From Bermanella sp034112325 (GTDB lineage: Bacteria > Pseudomonadota > Gammaproteobacteria > Pseudomonadales > Oceanobacteraceae), in the NCBI GenBank assembly GCA_034112325.1, contig JAWUVO010000076.1, positions 1-20,767 of the forward strand: 20,767 nucleotides of DNA. The letters are read 5' to 3'. Shown here piece after piece: positions 1 to 6,478 of this stretch; positions within the stretch are counted from its first letter, which is position 1, and the number at the start of each line of letters is the position of its first letter. The position numbers and the translations under genes are program-made. The notes under the pieces are model-generated. The model did no database searches. It saw only the letters and a list, made by a program, of their open reading frames with translations, and was not told the origin of the DNA.

Positions 1-1
1 T

Positions 2-403
2 CCACATTATTTAATTAAAAGTTCGCTAGTGGGTATTATGGCTCAGCGATTGGTCAGAACCCTGTGTGGGCACTGTAAGAAAAAGAAGCCAACTGACCTG
101 AAGATGTGGCAAGATTTGGTGCAGCCATGGAGTGCAAAAGCGCCCGAGTTCACATATCACCCAATAGGGTGCTTAGAATGTAGGAATACTGGTTATATGG
201 GCCGGGCTGGGCTCTATGAACTTATGGTCATGAATGATACATTGGCGGGCCAAATTAAAGAGCAAACCGACGTAGGGATGCTTAGACGCACGGCCATGAA
301 ACAAGGCATGCGCAGTTTAAGACTCAGTGGCGCTCAGAAAGTAGCGGCTGGTCAGACGACGATAGAAGAAGTGTTAAGAGTCACGCCTGCAGAAGTAGGC
401 TAA
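2..403 (+). CDS. GspE/PilB-type secretion ATPase, C-terminal end (5' truncated by window)
   Basis: C-terminal part of a type II secretion / type IV pilus assembly ATPase, a cytoplasmic hexameric motor that powers pseudopilus or pilus assembly. The frame is open from base 2, reading PHYLIKSSLVGIMAQRLVRT, so the GTG at 29 is internal and the real start lies left of the window. Visible family marks are the MAQRLVRTLC segment and a four-cysteine zinc-binding pair: CGHC, then CLEC about 35 residues later, followed by RNTGYMGRAGLYEL. The end, TTIEEVLRVTP, resembles GspE more than PilB. The Walker motifs lie outside the window, so GspE, PilB and MshE-like assignments cannot be separated with certainty. 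The stop is TAA at 401-403. No clear terminator follows, and an exonuclease gene starts 90 bases later on the same strand. Confidence 0.88.
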   Translation, partial: PHYLIKSSLVGIMAQRLVRTLCGHCKKKKPTDLKMWQDLVQPWSAKAPEFTYHPIGCLECRNTGYMGRAGLYELMVMNDTLAGQIKEQTDVGMLRRTAMKQGMRSLRLSGAQKVAAGQTTIEEVLRVTPAEVG

Positions 404-493
404 CATAATATATAACCAAGCTATTTTTACGTGCGTATCATAACCTTAAGCTTAGATTAAAGATTAAGGGGCGGCACACTTGAAGGTAGTAGT

Positions 494-976
494 ATGGGTT
501 TTCCAGCAATAGTAGACGTCGAAGCCTCTGGCTTTGGCCGCGGTAGCTACCCAATAGAGGTAGGTATAGCGTTAGAAGATGGCAGTGTTCATGCCATGTT
601 GATCAAGCCTGCAGATGGCTGGGATCATTGGGACGAGTCAGCCGAAAAGATTCATGGCATTAGCCGCGAGCATTTAATAAAAAATGGCAAGCCAGTTAGA
701 GATGTGGCAATATTTTTAAATGATCTGTGTGGTGGCCAAGTACTTTATAGTGATGCATGGAGCTTTGATAGTTCATGGATAGGACGTTTGTTTGACGAGG
801 CTGAAATAGTACAGAGATTTAAACTAGATACTATTACCAGGTTGTTAAAGGAAGATGAGCTTGAAAACTGGAGTGAAGTTAAAGACGCCACCATTAAAGA
901 GCTTGGTTTAGATGTGCATCGCGCGGCTAACGACGTAACAATTTTACGCGAGACATTCAAAAATATTAAAGCTTGA
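494..976 (+). CDS. DEDDh-family 3'-5' exonuclease (DnaQ-like)
   Basis: A 160-residue single-domain protein with the RNase T/DnaQ-type exonuclease fold, expected to remove nucleotides from 3' ends using two metal ions. The acidic motifs are visible: Exo I is DVEASG (D8, E10), Exo II is probably WSFDSSW (D92), and Exo III is HRAAND (H142, D147), whose histidine puts it in the DEDDh class. The length fits a stand-alone exonuclease without accessory domains. The ATG has an AAGG ribosome site about six bases upstream (483-487). A palindrome just after the stop (998-1031) separates it from the convergent epimerase gene. Whether the substrate is DNA or RNA cannot be told, and no gene symbol is justified. 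Confidence 0.85.
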   Translation: MGFPAIVDVEASGFGRGSYPIEVGIALEDGSVHAMLIKPADGWDHWDESAEKIHGISREHLIKNGKPVRDVAIFLNDLCGGQVLYSDAWSFDSSWIGRLFDEAEIVQRFKLDTITRLLKEDELENWSEVKDATIKELGLDVHRAANDVTILRETFKNIKA

Positions 977-997
977 TATAAAGCCATTTTTTTATTC

Positions 998-1031
998 TAC
1001 GATAAAGGCAGCCTAGGCTGCCTTTATCGTA
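998..1031. terminator. Perfect palindrome, probable bidirectional terminator
   Basis: A perfect inverted repeat with 15-base arms, TACGATAAAGGCAGC (998-1012) and its complement (1017-1031), around CTAG. It lies between the convergent exonuclease and epimerase genes. On either strand the inner GC stem (GGCAGC/GCTGCC) is followed by TTTAT, the usual form of a short bidirectional terminator. The U-tract is short, so strength is uncertain. Confidence 0.75.
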
Positions 1032-1050
1032 TATGTCAGTTTATCAGAGC

Positions 1051-1935
1051 TTATAGCTGCTCAAATCTAAATGCATCGTCGATGCAGTTATGCTTAAAGT
1101 TAAAGCCTTTTTCTAATAGTACGCTGGGCAATACTCGGCTACTGCCTAATAGTAGCAAGTCGCCCATCTCCCCAAATAGTGCTTTCACCACACATTCAGG
1201 CATGGGAAATACAGTAGGGCGGTTGAGTGCATGGCCTAAAGCTTTGCTGAAGTCTTGATTGCTCACCGGTGTCGGAGCCGTAAGGTTAACTGGCCCAGAA
1301 ACTTCATTGTTTAATAAAAATGCCATGGCTCTAATTTCATCACTTAAACTAATCCAGCTCATATATTGTGCGCCACTTCCAACCTTACCACCCAATCCTA
1401 ATTTAAAAGGCAGTAACATTTTTTTCAGCGCGCCGCCGTTAGGAGTAATCACCACTCCCGAACGCATCAATACCGTTCGTATACCGGCTGCTTGTGCGGG
1501 TAAGGTTGCTTGTTCCCATGGAGCCACCACTTGGCTTAAAAAGTTACTACCGGCAGGGCTGGTTTCATCAACGGCAATACTGCCTGTGTCACCATAAAAT
1601 CCAATGGCACTGGCGCTTAAAAATACGGTTGGTGGAGTTGGTAATTTAGCAATTGAGCGTGCCAGTAAATCTGTGCTGTGGGTACGGCTTTGAATGATTT
1701 GTTGTTTACGCTTTGGGGTCCAGCGTTGATCGCCAATATTGACACCGTTCAAGTTAATAACAGCGTCTAAATGAATATCGGCATCTAATTGAATATGGCC
1801 GGTGGCTGGGTCCCAATTAAAACGGCTATTTTTATTATTCCTATGAAGAATAAAAACAGAGTGTCCTTGCGCTTCTAGATAAGGTACGAGGGCTGAGCCA
1901 ATTAATCCACTGGCACCACTGATTAGTACATTCAT
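1051..1935 (-). CDS. TIGR01777-family NAD(P)-binding epimerase-like protein (YfcH-like)
   Basis: A 294-residue protein of the atypical short-chain dehydrogenase family TIGR01777 (E. coli YfcH, human SDR39U1), usually annotated as a sugar nucleotide epimerase of unknown substrate. The N-terminus MNVLISGASGLIGSAL carries the Rossmann GxxGxxG nucleotide loop (G7, G10, G13). The family marks GVNIGDQRWTPKRKQ and SASAIGFYGDTG follow. The C-terminal part, about residues 240-294 (ALNRPTVFPMPECVVKALFGEMG), matches the DUF1731 domain typical of the family. Length is normal. The ATG is preceded by AAGGT about nine bases upstream. It lies 83 bases downstream of a thioesterase gene on the same strand and may share its transcript. 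The family identity is clear but the reaction is not known. Confidence 0.9.
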   Translation of the reverse strand: MNVLISGASGLIGSALVPYLEAQGHSVFILHRNNKNSRFNWDPATGHIQLDADIHLDAVINLNGVNIGDQRWTPKRKQQIIQSRTHSTDLLARSIAKLPTPPTVFLSASAIGFYGDTGSIAVDETSPAGSNFLSQVVAPWEQATLPAQAAGIRTVLMRSGVVITPNGGALKKMLLPFKLGLGGKVGSGAQYMSWISLSDEIRAMAFLLNNEVSGPVNLTAPTPVSNQDFSKALGHALNRPTVFPMPECVVKALFGEMGDLLLLGSSRVLPSVLLEKGFNFKHNCIDDAFRFEQL

Positions 1936-2018
1936 ATTTCACAACCTTTTTGTATATACATATTTATACGTCATAAGCCTTAAGTTGGATGTTGTAGTAC
2001 TTTTCAATACGGCAATAT

Positions 2019-2426
2019 TTATTTGCTCGGCGGTATAGAATAAGTCCCGGTAGCATGGGCTACAGGAATTGAGCTTCCTTCACTAAAAATAAAAACATCG
2101 CCAATGACCAGTTTTTTACCTACTTTAATTAAGCGGCAATCGGCCACTAAATCTTTATGCGCTGTGGGTTTATTTAAAAAATTAATATTAATGTTAGTGG
2201 TAACAGCAAGCGGAATTAAGCCTTTTTCCCCTAGTATAGCGGCATAAAGAGCAAGGTCGGCTACTGCAAATATCACCGGACCAGAAACGGTTCCCCCTGG
2301 GCGTAAATCTGAGTGCTCTACTTTATGGTGAACTTTTGAACATTGCGGTTGGATAGACACAACACGGGTGCGGCATTGGGGGAAGTCACTTTCTAAGAAC
2401 TGATTGATTTGATCTGCAGTGGCCAT
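2019..2426 (-). CDS. PaaI-like hotdog-fold thioesterase
   Basis: A 135-residue single hotdog-domain protein of the PaaI/acyl-CoA thioesterase group, which hydrolyses acyl- or aryl-CoA thioesters in the cytoplasm. The central region HSDLRPGGTVSGPVIFAVAD (residues 38-57) corresponds to the HxxxxxPGGxxxG motif and the following hotdog helix, with an acidic residue (D57) where the family carries catalytic or substrate-contacting acids. The strand NININFLNKP further on is also typical. The start has only a weak ribosome site (GAGC about eight bases upstream). The alkB terminator lies just upstream (2487-2523), so this gene probably has its own promoter, although no convincing -35/-10 pair was found. 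The substrate is unknown; nearness to alkB hints at fatty acyl-CoA but does not prove it. Confidence 0.83.
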   Translation of the reverse strand: MATADQINQFLESDFPQCRTRVVSIQPQCSKVHHKVEHSDLRPGGTVSGPVIFAVADLALYAAILGEKGLIPLAVTTNININFLNKPTAHKDLVADCRLIKVGKKLVIGDVFIFSEGSSIPVAHATGTYSIPPSK

Positions 2427-2486
2427 TGGGGATGCTCAATATTAGATAATTTAAGCATATAGAAAGATAGGGCATGATGCACCCGT

Positions 2487-2523
2487 ATAAAAAACCAGCG
2501 CTTGAAAATGGGTATCGCGCTGG
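2487..2523 (-). terminator. Rho-independent terminator of alkB
   Basis: Read on the minus strand, CCAGCGC (2523-2517) pairs with GCGCTGG (2501-2495) across a 15-base loop and is followed by six T residues. It lies 38 bases beyond the alkB stop codon. A further 7-base inverted repeat, TGCACCC at 2478-2484 and GGGTGCA at 2545-2551, encloses the hairpin and could form an outer stem. Confidence 0.85.
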
Positions 2524-2560
2524 CTAAGGCAGAGTCTAATGACAGGGTGCAATCTACAGG

Positions 2561-3703
2561 CTAATTTTCAGTAAGTGTTATTTTATCATCCTTATAATAA
2601 GCCTCTACTCTGGGATTCATAAGCGCTTTCCAGAGTGGCGGTATTAAAGCGATAACAAACATTGTGGCGTACCCAAATGGTAATTGTGGGCTATTGTCAT
2701 AATGCCTTAAAACCTGATAACGACGAGCAGCATAAGCATGGTGGTCACTGTGACGCTGCAACTGGAACAAAAACATATTGGTTAAAAAGAAGTTACTATT
2801 CCAGCTGTGTTCGGGGGTTACACGTTCGTATTTACCATTGTCTAACTGACGACGGTGAAGGCCGTAATGTTCAATGTAATTTATAATCTCTAATAAGGTA
2901 AAGGCCACAAAGCTTTGCAAAAAGAAGAACGCGACCCCCAGCCAAAATTCTGCACCTAATAACTCAAAAAAGACTCCCATTAGTAGGCTAATAGAAACAG
3001 AGAATAAGTAATACCAAATTAATTCATTTTTAATACTGAACAACGACAGCCCTTGTTTTGCCAGTTTTGCCTTTTGCAGAGTCCAGGCATTTAAAAAGTT
3101 ATGGATGTAGGCATTAGGTAGAAATGCATATAGACCTTGGTTGTAACGAGAAGAACTGGCATCCATAGGTGTTGATACGTTCACGTGATGTCCATATAAG
3201 TGCTCAATCTTAAACCCACCATAGCTTACTAACGACAGTAGTAAGCCACCACTTACCTGTTCAAGCTTAGTATTTTTATGTATTAGTTCATGGCCCATAT
3301 TGATGGCAATGATACCTCCCACAGTACCCATACTAAGAACATAGCCTAGTTGGCCAACAGTGGTTAGATCTGTCCAGTTAACTAAAAAATAACCGGTGGT
3401 AAAAAGGCAAATAAAATAAAGGGGAAAGCCCGAAAGTGCTAAATACCGATAAAACTGGTCGTTATTTAATTCAGATTCTTCATCAGCTTGGGCATTAACT
3501 GGGTCTTTACCCAGTATCAAGTCAGCCAATGGCACGATCAAAAATAGAAATATAAGCGAAAGCCATGGTGTCATGACACTCTCGTGGGTGGTTGTGCCCA
3601 GGTAATAGCTGATAGTCGGCAATAATAGGGGCAATAAAAACATGAGGTAGCCATATTTTTTAATGCTTAAAACCGTTTTGGGCTTGAGGACGTTTAAGAT
3701 CAC
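2561..3703 (-). CDS. alkB: Alkane 1-monooxygenase (integral-membrane di-iron hydroxylase)
   Basis: AlkB inserts oxygen at the terminal carbon of n-alkanes in the inner membrane, taking electrons from rubredoxin and rubredoxin reductase. The 380-residue protein shows every signature: HELIH (138-142), EHLYGHH (167-173), LQRHSDHH (315-322) and the AlkB-specific NYIEHYGLHR (275-284), which distinguishes it from XylM and fatty-acid desaturases. About six hydrophobic helices are visible (near 17-35, 46-64, 88-107, 114-133, 228-250, 253-275). At the position aligned with Trp55 of the P. putida GPo1 enzyme, which limits chain length, I read Leu53. The start is GTG, supported by AAGGAG about eight bases upstream. 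A sigma-70 promoter (3756-3784) and a terminator (2487-2523) make it a single-gene unit. No rubredoxin, reductase or regulator gene is in the window. Confidence 0.96.
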   Translation of the reverse strand: MILNVLKPKTVLSIKKYGYLMFLLPLLLPTISYYLGTTTHESVMTPWLSLIFLFLIVPLADLILGKDPVNAQADEESELNNDQFYRYLALSGFPLYFICLFTTGYFLVNWTDLTTVGQLGYVLSMGTVGGIIAINMGHELIHKNTKLEQVSGGLLLSLVSYGGFKIEHLYGHHVNVSTPMDASSSRYNQGLYAFLPNAYIHNFLNAWTLQKAKLAKQGLSLFSIKNELIWYYLFSVSISLLMGVFFELLGAEFWLGVAFFFLQSFVAFTLLEIINYIEHYGLHRRQLDNGKYERVTPEHSWNSNFFLTNMFLFQLQRHSDHHAYAARRYQVLRHYDNSPQLPFGYATMFVIALIPPLWKALMNPRVEAYYKDDKITLTEN

Positions 3704-3726
3704 TGCTGACTCTCCTTAGTTTAATA

Positions 3727-3810
3727 TTATTCTTGGTTTAGGCGCCGATGAATTAACATTAGTAATAAATAGTAGGATTGTCAAACAATTCGACGATTTC
3801 CCAAGAATAA
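3727..3810. repeat. 10-base inverted repeat bracketing the alkB promoter
   Basis: TTATTCTTGG at 3727-3736 and its exact complement CCAAGAATAA at 3801-3810 flank the predicted alkB core promoter. Arm centres are 74 bases apart, close to seven helical turns. Neither arm is itself palindromic. They could be paired regulator sites, but this is inferred from geometry only. Confidence 0.45.
3756..3784 (-). promoter_or_regulatory. Predicted sigma-70 promoter of alkB
   Basis: On the minus strand a perfect -35 box TTGACA (3784-3779) is followed by a 17-base spacer and TAATGT (3761-3756), an imperfect -10 box. Transcription would start near 3749, giving a leader of about 45 bases before the GTG start. 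Confidence 0.6.
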
Positions 3811-3841
3811 GGCCTGTATTTACTAAATAAGGTGGATTAAC

Positions 3842-3869
3842 AGGGGTCACTGGGTCAAGGTGGGGTCAA
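3842..3869 (-). repeat. Three TGACCC repeats upstream of alkB
   Basis: Immediately after the EAL gene stop, the minus strand carries TTGACCCC, TTGACCC and GTGACCCC, with the TGACCC cores starting 11 and 8 bases apart. They lie roughly 95-120 bases upstream of the predicted alkB transcription start. They may be an operator cluster, a remnant of a dispersed repeat, or chance. Confidence 0.4.
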
Positions 3870-6404
3870 TTAGCGAGGCTTTATGTGTTCTTGTTCAAAC
3901 TGAAGCAGTGGTACGGCGGGGCTCCAGAAGTAACCTTGGGCTTTTGAACATTTTAGTGATTGCAAGCAGTGCATCTCTTCATTTGTTTGAATGCCCTCGG
4001 CTACAGTAGTGGCGCCAGTTGCATGGGCTAATTGAATAATGGCATTAGCAATGCTTTGATTGGTTCGGCTTTTATGGATGTTGCGAACAAATGCCATATC
4101 AATTTTAATTTCATCGGCTTTCATTGTTTGTAAATATTGCATAGAACTGTAACCCGTTCCAAAATCATCAATCGAGATTCTAAAGCCCAGCAGTTTTAGC
4201 TTGCGAATGGTTTCTAAAAACAATTCGGTGTTACTTAAAATAGCGGACTCGGTTATTTCTAAAACAATTTTTTCGCTGTCAATTCCATAATACATGATGC
4301 TATTTTGTAAGTGAGATATGAGCGCGTCTTCTGCCATATCTAAAGCGGATAAATTTATTGATACTTCAAAGGTATTGTAAAAATTAGCATGTTCGTTTTT
4401 CAAATCGCCTAACCATTTACAGGTGTTTTCGATAACATACTTTGTAATGGGAAATACCAATCCACTTTTTTCTGCCAAAGGAATAAAAATATGAGGGCCA
4501 ATAAATCCATCTGTAGGGTGTTGCCAGCGTAATAATATTTCTCCACCACATAGTGTATTATTTTCCAATTTATATTGTGGTTGAATATATAATTCAAGAG
4601 AGTTGTCCCTGATAGCGACTTCTAAATCAGACATTAACAATACATTATCTTTAATATTTTGATCTTGTTCTTGAGAATAAAATAACCAAGGAATATGTTG
4701 TTGTTGTGCTGTTAATAATGCAATTTGTGTCTGTCTAAAGTTTTCTTCAAAACTAAATTCATCACTATAAATATTACAACCAGTGGTGATGTCAATATTA
4801 ATGTTCTTAATACTTTTTATCGAATATTTTTCAAATTCGTATTTAAGAGATACTAGAATTTTTTTTACATTTAATTGTTTCTCTATATTTGTAGCATAGT
4901 GTGGGATCGCAGCCATTAAAAATACCTGTTCGCCAGGTAAAGCAATTAAATATATAGTATCTTCCGATGGTAATGTCATTGGTACTGCCCAGTCCTGAGT
5001 TTTTATATATTGGCTTACCAGCTCAGATTGGCCACTATAATACTCAGATAGTGCAGCAGGGCCATATAGCCCCACCAGTTCTTTTAAGCCATGAATTTCA
5101 ACGGCTACTAATATCAATTGATTATGTTTTTCTTGCAAACTTGGAATGAGTGTAGGCAGTATATTTTTTAAATAACTAAAATTACCTATGGCAGTATCTG
5201 GATAAGTATAAGATTGGCTAAGCATCGTGCGTTCTGTGTTTTTCATACGGTGAGCTAGCGCAACTGAAAACATAAAAAGTTCTGTCAATGTTCCAAATAA
5301 AAATCCGTGCATAGTGAAAAAATTAACTGGCATTATTCCTAGAACAGTACTCATACCAATAAATCCGCCAGTAAGTGTAAATACCCATGAAATTAAAAAG
5401 TATTTTGCGGGTTGATAGTGGTTACGATAACTTACAATAGCAACACTGATTCCAAATGTAGTTCCAAATATTTGTAAAATAATAAACGGCTGAATCATGA
5501 TGTATTCGGGAATAAAAAAACTAATGCCAGCACCTACAATACTAAAAATGCTCATAGGTTTAATAAACTTAACAAATTTAGGTGCGTTTTTATCAATTTC
5601 CAAAAAGGCAGCTGCAAAGTTGGTAATGATAAATATAACCATGAAATTCATTGGCATAATATTTTGAGCTAACCAAATCTGCACTTCCGTTGGAAATATT
5701 AAATAGCCAAATCCATTTAAGCTACTAAAATATATGACCGTTAATAGATGAAAACTCATATACCACAGGTAGGTATTACTTGGGTGCATGGCGTAAACAA
5801 TAATGTTGTACAAAGCCATTACAAGTAATACACAAATAACCCCGCCCCAGAAAAAATTAAGTTCCCTTTCGTTTTCTCGCAAGCCTTCAGTGTTATAAAG
5901 GGTCATAGGTAAAATACCCGGGCCATTATTTTGTTTATATAATAGTAGTGTTAAAGGGGTTCCATTTTGGATATAAAAATCGAAAGTCGGTCCCATGTAT
6001 CCATTAGTAATGGTTTCACTGAGAATGCTATTTTTGTCTATTAAGCCTATTTCATCACGCTTAATTAGCTCGCCTTTATCGTATAAATAGAAGTGTAGAT
6101 GTCTAATAATATGGCTGTTGACGACTATAGTTCGATGCTGAGGCTGGTTAGATTTGAAATTAGGTATGAGAATAATTTTATGCCAGCTACCAGTTGGGCC
6201 GGGTTTGATAGATTCTGAGTATTGATCGGGGTTAAACAGTTGAAGTTGATTCGCTTGAATAGGTTCGTCCGTTTTAACCAGTAGACTTGGCAGAGCGCCG
6301 TCAATATCTATGCTGTTTCTGTCGTCCACAGTAATTTCATATGCTTGCGCTTGATGGGCAAGCAGGAGAATAAGCAGGGTGAATATATAGCGCAAATGCA
6401 GCAT
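3870..6404 (-). CDS. 7TMR-DISM receptor with degenerate GGDEF and EAL phosphodiesterase domain
   Basis: An 844-residue membrane receptor predicted to hydrolyse cyclic di-GMP in response to a periplasmic signal. In order: signal peptide 1-21 ending AQA; periplasmic 7TMR-DISMED2-like domain about 35-170; seven-helix 7TMR-DISM membrane block about 186-385; GGDEF-like domain about 405-575; EAL domain about 588-840. The GGDEF-like domain has PGEQV (490-494) where the catalytic GGDEF should be, so it should not make c-di-GMP. The EAL domain keeps its metal and catalytic residues: E622 (EIL in place of EAL), N684, E716, D746-D747 in DDFGTG, K767, E803 and Q823 in QGY. The usual second Glu of AEGVE is Gln806. 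The ATG has no strong ribosome site. It lies 74 bases after modF and may be cotranscribed. The signal sensed is unknown; DISMED2 domains resemble carbohydrate-binding folds. Confidence 0.9.
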   Translation of the reverse strand: MLHLRYIFTLLILLLAHQAQAYEITVDDRNSIDIDGALPSLLVKTDEPIQANQLQLFNPDQYSESIKPGPTGSWHKIILIPNFKSNQPQHRTIVVNSHIIRHLHFYLYDKGELIKRDEIGLIDKNSILSETITNGYMGPTFDFYIQNGTPLTLLLYKQNNGPGILPMTLYNTEGLRENERELNFFWGGVICVLLVMALYNIIVYAMHPSNTYLWYMSFHLLTVIYFSSLNGFGYLIFPTEVQIWLAQNIMPMNFMVIFIITNFAAAFLEIDKNAPKFVKFIKPMSIFSIVGAGISFFIPEYIMIQPFIILQIFGTTFGISVAIVSYRNHYQPAKYFLISWVFTLTGGFIGMSTVLGIMPVNFFTMHGFLFGTLTELFMFSVALAHRMKNTERTMLSQSYTYPDTAIGNFSYLKNILPTLIPSLQEKHNQLILVAVEIHGLKELVGLYGPAALSEYYSGQSELVSQYIKTQDWAVPMTLPSEDTIYLIALPGEQVFLMAAIPHYATNIEKQLNVKKILVSLKYEFEKYSIKSIKNINIDITTGCNIYSDEFSFEENFRQTQIALLTAQQQHIPWLFYSQEQDQNIKDNVLLMSDLEVAIRDNSLELYIQPQYKLENNTLCGGEILLRWQHPTDGFIGPHIFIPLAEKSGLVFPITKYVIENTCKWLGDLKNEHANFYNTFEVSINLSALDMAEDALISHLQNSIMYYGIDSEKIVLEITESAILSNTELFLETIRKLKLLGFRISIDDFGTGYSSMQYLQTMKADEIKIDMAFVRNIHKSRTNQSIANAIIQLAHATGATTVAEGIQTNEEMHCLQSLKCSKAQGYFWSPAVPLLQFEQEHIKPR

Positions 6405-6478
6405 GTGCTTTAAAAGTGCTCTAAGATAAATGACACTCTTTTAGGTTAGCTCAAATGCTCCACATTGTTTAGTTAACA

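Noticed and set aside
421..476. CCTTAA/TTAAGG hairpin between the secretion ATPase and exonuclease genes
   Set aside because: The stem is only six AT-rich pairs and is followed by GGGGC rather than a T run, so it is not a credible terminator.
1259..1597. 112-codon plus-strand frame opposite the TIGR01777 gene
   Set aside because: It is antisense to a strongly supported epimerase-family gene and shows no recognisable domain.
4409..4597. 62-codon minus-strand frame inside the EAL gene
   Set aside because: It is an out-of-frame reading within the EAL domain coding sequence with no independent signals.
6405..6478. Imperfect inverted repeat (TAAAAGTG / CACTCTTTTA) between modF and the EAL gene
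   Set aside because: It needs a bulge, is AT-rich and lacks a T tract in the right place, so a terminator or operator call is not supported.
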